Origin: JAEUKQ01 sp044227605
GTDB lineage: Bacteria > Pseudomonadota > Alphaproteobacteria > JAEUKQ01
NCBI GenBank assembly: GCA_044227605.1
Contig: JBGAWJ010000104.1
Span: 1 to 5,115, forward strand
Reading direction: 5' to 3'
Length of the DNA stretch: 5,115 nt
The notes under the pieces were generated by a model that was given only the letters and a program-made list of their open reading frames with translations, searched no databases and was not told where the DNA came from. Positions 1 through 5,115 of this stretch are shown here, in pieces. A program made the position numbers and the translations under genes. How positions within the stretch are numbered: position 1 is the first letter of the stretch; each line of letters opens with the position of its first letter.

Positions 1-1374
1 GATTTTGTTCGATATTTGATAACATCTGTAAATCATTACTGGAAACTGAAGAAGCGGGGATACGGGCAATCTTGGCAACGATATTCTCAATATCCGCGAG
101 ATCGATAATTTTCTTCCGTTTATCGACAGCTATTAGGCGTTGTGCAGCCCCTGCCTCATCCAAAACATCAATAGCCTTATCGGGTAATTTTCGGTCATGG
201 ATATGTTTAACGGATAATTCCACCGCGCTGCGGACCGCTTGGTCTGTATAGGAAATTTGGTGATGGCGCTCGTAGGCTGATNNNNNNNNNNTTTCACACT
301 GTCTTCCAAAGAAGGTTCCTGAATATCAATTTTTTGAAATCGGCGCAGTAAAGCACGGTCTTTTTCAAAATAAGTGCGAAACTCCTGGAATGTGGTCGAC
401 CCAATGCAACGCAAATGGCCGCTGGCTAAAGCTGGTTTTAATAAATTAGCTGCATCCATAGTGCCGCCGCCTGTCGCCCCAGCCCCAATAATGGTATGGA
501 TTTCATCGATAAACAAAATGGCATGAGGTTGCGCTTGCAAAGCATTCAGAACTGCCTTTAAACGCTCTTCAAAATCTCCACGGTATCTTGCCCCCGCAAT
601 GAGCGCACCCAAATCCAAGCTATAAACAACCGCTTGAGCTAGGGGTTCGGGCACTTGCTGATGGATAATCTTGTATGCCAAGCCTTCCACCATCGCTGTC
701 TTACCAACCCCTGGATCCCCTACATATAAGGGATTATTTTTTGTTCGCCTGCAAAGAATCTGGATCGTTCTTTCCAATTCGACATTCCGACCAATTAAGG
801 GATCAATTTTTCCATCTTGGGCTTTCTTATTCAGGTTGATACAATAGGTGTGCAACGGGTTGTTTTTGGTCGTTTTATCAGTCTGGTCTGGGTTTATATC
901 ACCTTCCAAGGGATTAGCCGTTTTTAAAGGACTGGCGGAAGAATTTTTTCCCGTTCCGTGGCTAACAAATTGCATCGCATCAAGCCTGGACATATCCTGC
1001 TGTTCTAGAAAATGAATGGCGGCACTTTCTTTTTCAGAAAACATCGCGATTAGCAAATTAGCCCCCGTAATTTCCTGTTTACCCGCCGATTTCGCTTGCA
1101 GGATAGCCCGTTGAATGGACCGCTGAAAAGCAATAGTTGGCTTTGATTCTTTGGTTTCGGTGAGCATAATGGCGCCCAAATTATCTTCAATAAATTCGGC
1201 AATATCCGCCTTTAATTTTGCAATATTTATCTGGCAAGCTTGTAAGACAGCTAAGGCGTCTGGATCATCCGTCAAGGAAAATAAAAGATGCTCAAGCGTT
1301 GTATATTCATGCCCATATTTGATAGACAAGTCAAAAGCACGGCGAATAGTTTTTTCAAGATGAACACTAAGCAT
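1..1374 (-). CDS. clpA: ATP-dependent Clp protease ATP-binding subunit ClpA (3' end beyond window, interrupted by assembly gap)
   Basis: ClpA is the hexameric AAA+ unfoldase of the cytoplasmic ClpAP protease; it threads substrates into ClpP and accepts N-degron cargo from ClpS. Numbering from the chosen start, residues 1-140 are the double-repeat Clp N domain, 141-172 a polar linker, and 173 onward the first AAA+ module. Visible motifs are Walker A GDPGVGKT (219-226), the pore loop ARYRG (262-266), Walker B ILFIDE (286-291), sensor-1 GSTT (325-328) and an RRF arginine-finger region (344-346). Past the N gap the frame resumes with a typical D1 small domain (YERHH, then RKLPDKAIDVLDEAG) and continues to the left edge; the second AAA+ module lies outside. 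The start at 1374 matches the usual ClpA N-terminus, has an SD-like GGAG upstream and lies 2 bases after the clpS stop. An in-frame ATG at 1398 lies inside clpS and adds eight non-homologous residues. The reading frame breaks only at the Ns, so I regard the gene as intact. The family call is very secure. Confidence 0.96.
282..291. other. Assembly gap (10 N) inside clpA
   Basis: Ten consecutive N bases separate two parts of clpA that lie in different frames. Upstream the protein ends with SVK. Downstream, after one leftover base, it resumes with SAYERHH. Compared with E. coli ClpA as I recall it, six residues (IINGLK there) belong between these points. That is 18 bases, or about 17 unknown bases plus the leftover A. 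Ten Ns therefore look like a placeholder length and not the true one. Confidence 0.9.
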
Positions 1375-1376
1375 GT

Positions 1377-1751
1377 TTATTCTTTCTCCATAGTGCATTG
1401 AAGAGGAAACCCATGATGACGAGAAAATTCATTCACATGAGTTACTTTAATTTCTGCAATATCATATCCATAAACCCCACATATCGCTACCCCTTTTTGG
1501 TGAACTTGCAGCATAATATGGGTTGCTTCTTCATACCCTTTGTCAAAGAATTTTTTTAATACATTTACCACAAATTCCATGGGGGTAAAATCATCATTTA
1601 ATAATAAAACTTTGTATTTAGGCGGCTTTTTGGATTCAGCCCTTGGCTTACTTCTAATCAAGACAGCAATTTGGTGATGTTCTAATCCACCCATCTTATC
1701 ATGCTGGCCACCCCCACCGTGACCCACCGAGGAAAATGCTGTATTGTCCAT
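1377..1751 (-). CDS. clpS: ATP-dependent Clp protease adaptor protein ClpS
   Basis: ClpS is the small cytoplasmic adaptor of the bacterial N-degron pathway. It binds proteins with N-terminal Phe, Leu, Trp or Tyr and delivers them to the ClpA N domain. The 124-residue product has the full ClpS core from about residue 45: YKVLLLNDDFTPMEF carries the pocket residues N52, D53 and D54 and the gatekeeper-type M58, and H84 in LQVHQKG is the second pocket residue. The family C-terminus (CTMEKE) is also present. The core is preceded by about 44 residues, longer than the roughly 25 in E. coli ClpS, with a Gly/His-rich stretch at 10-26; this flexible N-terminal extension is the part that engages the ClpA pore in known ClpS proteins. 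The gene is first in a two-gene operon with clpA. The start is less certain than the family: the best SD-like AAGGG (1767-1771) is 15 bases from the ATG, and Met20 (1694) is an alternative. Confidence 0.95.
   Translation of the reverse strand: MDNTAFSSVGHGGGGQHDKMGGLEHHQIAVLIRSKPRAESKKPPKYKVLLLNDDFTPMEFVVNVLKKFFDKGYEEATHIMLQVHQKGVAICGVYGYDIAEIKVTHVNEFSRHHGFPLQCTMEKE
1386..1389 (-). promoter_or_regulatory. Ribosome binding site of clpA, inside the end of clpS
   Basis: GGAG followed by AAAGAA lies 11 bases before the clpA ATG at 1374 and is embedded in the last codons of clpS (Met-Glu-Lys-Glu-stop). This supports the start at 1374 over the in-frame ATG at 1398. It also suggests translational coupling, because ribosomes finishing clpS terminate two bases before the clpA start. 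Confidence 0.55.
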
Positions 1752-1803
1752 GTAATATATTGTTTACCCTTAAACTTTAAAAAATATGATGGCACTTATT
1801 GCC

Positions 1804-1835
1804 CTAATATAGTGATAAAATCAAAAAATCTCAAG
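1804..1835 (-). promoter_or_regulatory. Promoter of clpS-clpA (sigma-70 type, overlapping a possible RpoH heat-shock promoter)
   Basis: On the minus strand TTGAGA (1829-1834) and TATATT (1806-1811) are separated by exactly 17 bases, a good housekeeping promoter. It predicts a start near 1799 and a leader of about 48 bases. The same bases also read CTTGAG, 16 bases, then ACTATATTAG. This is close to the alphaproteobacterial RpoH consensus as I remember it (CTTGAC, 16-17 bases, CyTATnTnnG), with one mismatch in each element. The match to sigma-70 is seen directly; heat-shock control is an inference. Confidence 0.6.
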
Positions 1836-1893
1836 CCTAGGAAATGAATTGTTATACATCCTTTTAATATTCATCAAAATGCATCCAATAAAA

Positions 1894-1924
1894 TTGATAC
1901 AAACCTTTCGATGATTTTTATAGT
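1894..1924 (+). promoter_or_regulatory. Candidate promoter of the D,D-carboxypeptidase gene
   Basis: TTGATA (1894-1899) is followed after 19 bases by TATAGT (1919-1924), or after 17 bases by TTTATA (1917-1922). Each single element is good but the spacing is imperfect. Transcription would begin near 1930 and give a leader of about 59 bases. A second weak possibility is TTGCGG (1924-1929), 17 bases, TAGATT (1947-1952). Confidence 0.35.
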
Positions 1925-1988
1925 TGCGGGATTAAAGCGAATCACTTAGATTTTCGGGTTGTTATAAAAATATATATGTTGTGCATCC

Positions 1989-3281
1989 ATGTTTTCTTTC
2001 TTAAGAACTACATTTTCAGAGTTATCTGTAAAATTGCAATCCCGCCCTATTGTACGACAGTTTTCGCCTGTTTTCTTATTTTTAGCTGCCCTTCATTTTA
2101 TCATTGTTATCGTTGCTAGCTTAAATTTTGCCCAAGCCCGTATGCCAGTTTCTTCCTATGTAGTTGTTAATGCGAGCAACGGCTTGGTAATCGCCGAATC
2201 AAAATCTAATGTCGTTACGTATCCTGCATCTTTAACCAAAGTGATGACCTTGATGTTGGTTTTTGATGCCTTGGATAAAGGGCAATTAAGACTCGATCAA
2301 AAACTTTTAATTTCCTATCGTGCCTCCCTTATGCCCGCTACAAAAGTAGGGCTAAAGGCAGGGGATACGATTACAGTTGAAGATGCCATCCAAGCCTTGA
2401 TCGTTCATTCAGCCAATGATGCGGCCGTTGTTATTGCCGAGAACTTGGCTGACAGTGAGACCAGTTTTGTAAGATTAATGAATGAGAAAGCAAAAAAAAT
2501 TGGCATGATCCAAACAACCTTTGGTAATGCTTCAGGCTTACCCCACTTTAAACAGGTAACCACAGCCGCAGATATGGCCAGATTATCTTTGACCCTTATT
2601 CGGGAATATCCAGAATATTATCAATATTTTTCTAAAAAAAGTTTTACCTATCATAACCGGCGGTTTTTTACCCATAACAGTTTACTAAAAGAATATGATG
2701 GCGCTGACGGGTTGAAGACAGGCTATATAAGGGCCTCGGGATATAATCTCATTACGTCAGCCCAACGTGGTAACAATCGCTTAATTGTTGTCGTGATGGG
2801 TGCGCGTTCCTCAGCTCTGCGTACAAAGCAAATGATTCGCTTGTTAAATATGGGTTTTAAAGAGATTAATAAACCTCTCACCCAGCAAACTACTTTATTT
2901 GCCTCTCCTAACCGTCAGCCCGTCCGAAATGCCAAGCCATTACCCAATCCTGCCTCTTTAAAACCTGCCTTGAACCCAAGCGTTACTATATATATTAAGC
3001 CGTTGGGCCAGGAAAAGAATTGGGGCATCCAGATAGGCGCTTTTGCGACCTATAGCTTAGCGCAGGACAAATTAAATCAAGCGATTACCGTATTGAGGCA
3101 ATCATCTTATGGGCAAGCCAACATAACCGTTTATCATGCAGGCAACGGAAAGACATTTTATCGGGCTAGGTTGCTGGGTTTAAGCAATCAAAAAGCATCT
3201 GAAGGTTGCAAATTGTTAGTCAAAAAAACCTTCCGTTGTTTCCTGGTTAAAAACGTCCCGGCGACCGCTGAACGGAACTAA
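1989..3281 (+). CDS. Secreted D-alanyl-D-alanine carboxypeptidase (DacF/PBP5-like, peptidase S11) with C-terminal SPOR domain
   Basis: The enzyme removes the terminal D-Ala from peptidoglycan pentapeptides in the periplasm and so limits cross-linking. All three penicillin-binding motifs are present: SLTK (81-84, nucleophile S81), SAN (141-143) and KTG (243-245). A 25-residue charged N-terminal region precedes a hydrophobic segment (about 26-47) that ends in AQA at 48-50, a plausible signal peptidase I site. The catalytic domain spans about 52-292. A proline- and asparagine-rich linker (about 296-340) leads to a SPOR domain (about 344-421, starting NWGIQIGAF). SPOR domains bind denuded glycan at division sites, so septal targeting is likely. 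The canonical PBP5 C-terminal beta domain and membrane-anchoring helix are absent, as is common in alphaproteobacterial DacF-like proteins. The ATG at 1989 is the only start available, because an in-frame TAA lies at 1965-1967; no Shine-Dalgarno sequence is visible before it. The gene is divergent from clpS. The exact paralogue name is uncertain, so no symbol is given. Confidence 0.95.
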   Translation: MFSFLRTTFSELSVKLQSRPIVRQFSPVFLFLAALHFIIVIVASLNFAQARMPVSSYVVVNASNGLVIAESKSNVVTYPASLTKVMTLMLVFDALDKGQLRLDQKLLISYRASLMPATKVGLKAGDTITVEDAIQALIVHSANDAAVVIAENLADSETSFVRLMNEKAKKIGMIQTTFGNASGLPHFKQVTTAADMARLSLTLIREYPEYYQYFSKKSFTYHNRRFFTHNSLLKEYDGADGLKTGYIRASGYNLITSAQRGNNRLIVVVMGARSSALRTKQMIRLLNMGFKEINKPLTQQTTLFASPNRQPVRNAKPLPNPASLKPALNPSVTIYIKPLGQEKNWGIQIGAFATYSLAQDKLNQAITVLRQSSYGQANITVYHAGNGKTFYRARLLGLSNQKASEGCKLLVKKTFRCFLVKNVPATAERN

Positions 3282-3376
3282 CTTTAGTCGCGCCTTGCCT
3301 TTTTTAATACGTACTCTTTAGGCTAATCATCATCCCAAACCCCTGAACCGAATGTGGCACTTGGGCTAAGCCTTCT

Positions 3377-4618
3377 TTACTGTTCTTGATTCCCCGCACG
3401 CGGGTCTAAAGCGCTTGTTTCCAAAGCATTTTCTGGCATGGGTAGGAAGGCCGCTTGTTCTTCCAAAGGTTTAGGGGGTCGGCGACCCATCCGATATTTA
3501 ATAAAGCCTACCAGGAATACAGAAACTACAGCAAGGTAAAGAAAAAAACCCGCTTCCCCTAAATTCCGCATTAGCACCCCTGCCAATACTGGCCCTGAGG
3601 AAGCGCCAAGGGCCCAGGTCAATAGTAGCCCGCTATTCGCAGATACCATATTGCTTTTTTCAACATAGGTAAATGTGTGGGCTAAACATAGAGGATATAG
3701 GGTGGCAGCTGTACCCCCAAATATCAAAGCAATGATCAGTAAAATATGGAAGTAATAGCCGGAAATAAATGACCAGCCGAAAGCAAAAATACAAATAATA
3801 CTGATACAAGCGGCAATCCATAATAATACCTGACGGCGGTCATAACGATCCGATAATTTTCCAATCGGCCATTGGATTAATAATCCCCCGAGGATGGCAG
3901 AAAACATAAATAATGATTTCTCGAGGGTATCCAAGCCAGCTTTATCAGCAAAAATCGCCCCCATTCCGTAAAATCCGCCACTGAGTAACCCCGCCCCGAT
4001 TGTGCCAACTATTCCCAAGGGTGACAACCGGTACAAACTTCGGAATGATAAGGGTTTAATCTGCTTGACATCAGGACTAGCATTTTTTGTCAGAACAATT
4101 GGAATTAAGGAAACAACCACAATCAATCCAGCCAAAGAGAATAATTCAATCCCCGTGGTCGGCTGCACATTGACCAGCAATTGTCCCGAACCGCTGCCAA
4201 AATACGAAGTCACCATATACAAAGATAAAACCTGGCCGCGATTATGGTTGGCGCTGCGTTCACTTAACCAACTTTCAATGATGGCAAAAAGTACAGCCAT
4301 GGCAAAACCGTTCAGGCCGCGTAACATTCCCCAGGATATCGCCCCCGGCACCAAGCCATAAGCCAAAATCGCTGCCGCAACGGTTGCCGATAAGGCGGCA
4401 AAAGCCCTGACATGCCCGATATTGCTAATAATACGTTGGGCCATTCTGGCACCTAAGGCAAAACCAATGTAATAACAAGCCATAATCAGCCCGGAAACTT
4501 GTTCGGAATAATGCAAATCACTCATTTTAATTGGCAACACAATCCCTGCCAGCCCATTGCCAATAATCAGAATGCCAATACCAATTAACAAGGGTGCAAT
4601 GGAACGGATGAGATGCAT
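3377..4618 (-). CDS. MFS transporter, YcaD-like (UPF0226-type)
   Basis: This is a 413-residue inner-membrane protein of the major facilitator superfamily with about 12 hydrophobic helices, roughly at 8-30, 40-60, 72-92, 95-117, 130-150, 157-177, 202-222, 236-256, 264-286, 289-309, 325-347 and 353-374. Signatures shared with E. coli YcaD are ESWL...NRGQVLSLYM (115-135), GSGQLLV (143-149), the second-half motif A region IQWPIGKLSDRYDRR (248-262) and LYPLCLAH (307-314). In motif A the usual Gly before the Arg pair is replaced by Asp260. The family is annotated as a putative transporter with no settled substrate, and none can be read from this sequence. A polar, proline-containing cytoplasmic tail of about 35 residues follows the last helix. 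A weak SD-like TTAGG sits 9 bases before the ATG. The gene has its own leader and candidate promoter, and it converges with the carboxypeptidase gene across 95 bases, so it is probably a single-gene unit. The fold is certain; the subfamily is likely. Confidence 0.9.
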   Translation of the reverse strand: MHLIRSIAPLLIGIGILIIGNGLAGIVLPIKMSDLHYSEQVSGLIMACYYIGFALGARMAQRIISNIGHVRAFAALSATVAAAILAYGLVPGAISWGMLRGLNGFAMAVLFAIIESWLSERSANHNRGQVLSLYMVTSYFGSGSGQLLVNVQPTTGIELFSLAGLIVVVSLIPIVLTKNASPDVKQIKPLSFRSLYRLSPLGIVGTIGAGLLSGGFYGMGAIFADKAGLDTLEKSLFMFSAILGGLLIQWPIGKLSDRYDRRQVLLWIAACISIICIFAFGWSFISGYYFHILLIIALIFGGTAATLYPLCLAHTFTYVEKSNMVSANSGLLLTWALGASSGPVLAGVLMRNLGEAGFFLYLAVVSVFLVGFIKYRMGRRPPKPLEEQAAFLPMPENALETSALDPRAGNQEQ

Positions 4619-4630
4619 GATTTAGTGCCT

Positions 4631-4651
4631 AAGTTTTGTGAACAAAATCTT
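4631..4651. repeat. Palindrome in the leader of the MFS gene (possible operator)
   Basis: TTTTGT-GA-ACAAAA (4634-4647) is a perfect 6-base inverted repeat around a 2-base centre. It extends outward to AAG and CTT with one unpaired base. It lies between the candidate -10 element (4680-4685) and the start codon (4618), where a repressor site would be expected. A two-base centre cannot form a hairpin loop without opening pairs, so a protein-binding site is likelier than an RNA element. In AT-rich DNA such a repeat can also arise by chance. Confidence 0.35.
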
Positions 4652-4679
4652 TTTATTGAATATGCGGGCTCCCTTTGCT

Positions 4680-4707
4680 TTTATAGAAAAATCCTGATCT
4701 ATGCAAA
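4680..4707 (-). promoter_or_regulatory. Candidate promoter of the MFS gene
   Basis: On the minus strand a good -10 element, TATAAA (4680-4685), is preceded at 16 bases by TTTGCA (4702-4707), a partial match to the -35 consensus. Transcription would start near 4673 and leave a leader of about 54 bases containing the palindrome at 4631-4651. The position between an upstream terminator and the gene supports the existence of a promoter here, but the -35 element is weak. Confidence 0.4.
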
Positions 4708-4752
4708 AAGAAAATTATGATCACCTTGACTAAACTTGCAGCACGCTATACC

Positions 4753-4785
4753 AAAATAAAAAGCCCCGGTATAAAATACCGGGGC
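4753..4785 (-). terminator. Rho-independent terminator of the right-hand gene
   Basis: A perfect 9-base GC-rich stem (GCCCCGGTA at 4763-4771 with TACCGGGGC at 4777-4785) closes a 5-base AT loop. On the minus strand it is followed immediately by TTTTTATTTT (4753-4762), the U-tract of a classic intrinsic terminator. On the plus strand no T-run follows, so it works in one direction. It ends the transcript of the gene whose stop is at 4837 and insulates the MFS gene from it. Confidence 0.93.
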
Positions 4786-4790
4786 CATCT

Positions 4791-4809
4791 GGTGGTTATA
4801 AAAACCACC
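4791..4809 (-). repeat. Second hairpin just upstream of the terminator
   Basis: GGTGGTT (4791-4797) and AACCACC (4803-4809) form a perfect 7-base stem around a 5-base AT loop. It lies 5 bases from the terminator stem and 27 bases past the stop codon of the right-hand gene. It has no U-tract of its own on either strand. In the minus-strand transcript it would form first, so it may protect the mRNA 3' end or assist termination. The structure is clear; the role is inferred. Confidence 0.6.
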
Positions 4810-4836
4810 CACGATTATCAATCAATGTTGAACAAC

Positions 4837-5115
4837 TTACCGTTTGCGGGGCCGCCACGTTTCGAAAGCCAACTGGGTGCCTCCCAAATACGCATATGTA
4901 CCCTCAAAAGTCCGATCTGCATTAACCTTATAAACGATCAACCCCGGCGGCAGATCATTGCCTCCTACCCATACAACAGCAAAAGCATCTCCCTGAAGGA
5001 TACCCGTACCTACATATTGCTGATCGCCAACCGCCCAAGCAACTTTATAGGTCTGGCCGGACTTACTGACTGCTACAACAGCTTCGTATCTTCCGCCATC
5101 GGGATTCACACCTGT
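4837..5115 (-). CDS. Uncharacterised small beta-rich protein, C-terminal 92 residues (5' end beyond window)
   Basis: The frame is open to the right edge and ends with TAA at 4837-4839, directly upstream of two hairpins, one a strong terminator, which supports a real gene end. A GTG at 5107-5109 is in frame, but the codons before it (Thr-Gly) continue smoothly as TGVNPDGGRYEA, so I treat it as internal and the gene as partial. The visible part has no long hydrophobic segment. It alternates aromatic and small residues with Gly-rich turns (YKVAWAVG, YVGTGI, LQGDAFAVVW, FEGTYAYLGG) and ends in a basic WRPRKR tail. This suggests a compact antiparallel beta fold. It resembles, from memory, short conserved hypothetical proteins of Proteobacteria and other bacteria that often carry signal peptides, so export is possible. 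The N-terminus needed to judge this is missing, and no catalytic or metal-binding motif is recognisable. I assign no function. Confidence 0.8.
   Translation of the reverse strand, partial: TGVNPDGGRYEAVVAVSKSGQTYKVAWAVGDQQYVGTGILQGDAFAVVWVGGNDLPPGLIVYKVNADRTFEGTYAYLGGTQLAFETWRPRKR

Noticed and set aside
133..281. Apparent C-terminal end of ClpA in the frame read straight through the ten Ns, stopping near 133
   Set aside because: The sequence after the Ns in that frame has no ClpA similarity, whereas another frame gives a canonical D1 small domain to the left edge. The break is caused by the wrong gap length.
1151..1363. Open frame of 70 codons on the plus strand
   Set aside because: It lies antisense within the conserved N domain of clpA and has no recognisable features.
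1752..1988. Possible small gene or regulatory RNA in the divergent spacer
   Set aside because: No open frame with a start and SD, and no stem-loop with a T-run, was found. The region is explained by two divergent promoters and leaders.
3261..3305. Possible rho-independent terminator of the carboxypeptidase gene
   Set aside because: The pairing is only GCGAC with GTCGC around a loop of about 21 bases that includes coding sequence, and the T-run begins 8 bases after the stem. This is too weak to call.
3318..3375. Repeated GGCTAA and the short palindrome-like GGCTAAGCC
   Set aside because: The two GGCTAA copies are in the same orientation, and the palindrome leaves a one-base loop. Neither forms a useful structure and both are short enough to be chance.
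4002..4361. Open frame of 119 codons on the plus strand
   Set aside because: It lies antisense within the MFS gene; its composition mirrors the membrane-helix coding strand and it lacks any recognisable motif.
1..5115. A novel system such as a defence island, mobile element, CRISPR array or biosynthetic cluster
   Set aside because: All recognisable genes are housekeeping or transporter genes with ordinary spacing. There are no repeats, transposase, integrase, tRNA or toxin-antitoxin signatures. The one unknown gene is only partly visible.

Overview
The window looks like a piece of an alphaproteobacterial chromosome taken from a draft assembly. Its DNA is AT-rich, its genes are tightly packed housekeeping-type genes, and it contains a run of ten N bases that marks a scaffold gap. 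The alphaproteobacterial call rests on three things: the clpS-clpA pair, a DacF-type D,D-carboxypeptidase that ends in a SPOR domain, and a clpS promoter that also fits the heat-shock consensus of that class. A low-GC Rhodospirillales-like or Holosporales-like lineage would fit, but the order cannot be fixed from this window.

Layout. Positions 1-1751 (minus strand) hold a two-gene operon. clpS, the N-degron adaptor, comes first, and clpA, the AAA+ unfoldase, follows two bases later. clpA runs off the left edge and is interrupted by the N gap at 282-291. Positions 1752-1988 are a divergent intergenic region with a strong promoter for clpS and a weaker candidate for the plus-strand gene. Positions 1989-3281 (plus) encode a secreted penicillin-binding-protein-type D-Ala-D-Ala carboxypeptidase with a C-terminal SPOR domain. 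Positions 3377-4618 (minus) encode a 12-helix MFS transporter of the YcaD type, convergent with the carboxypeptidase and without a clear terminator between them. Positions 4619-4836 carry the transporter's leader, which contains a palindrome and a candidate promoter, and two adjacent hairpins. One hairpin is a textbook rho-independent terminator for the gene to its right. Positions 4837-5115 (minus) are the 3' end of a small uncharacterised beta-rich protein whose start lies outside the window.

How the genes relate. ClpS and ClpA act together: ClpS captures proteins with N-degron residues and hands them to ClpA, which unfolds them into ClpP. The other three genes appear to be separate transcription units, for peptidoglycan trimming at the septum or periplasm, an exporter of unknown substrate, and an unknown protein. 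I see no defence system, mobile element, CRISPR array, RNA gene or other unusual cassette. The most useful observations are the gap that artificially breaks clpA, the possible heat-shock promoter of clpS-clpA, and the hairpins and palindrome around 4631-4809.
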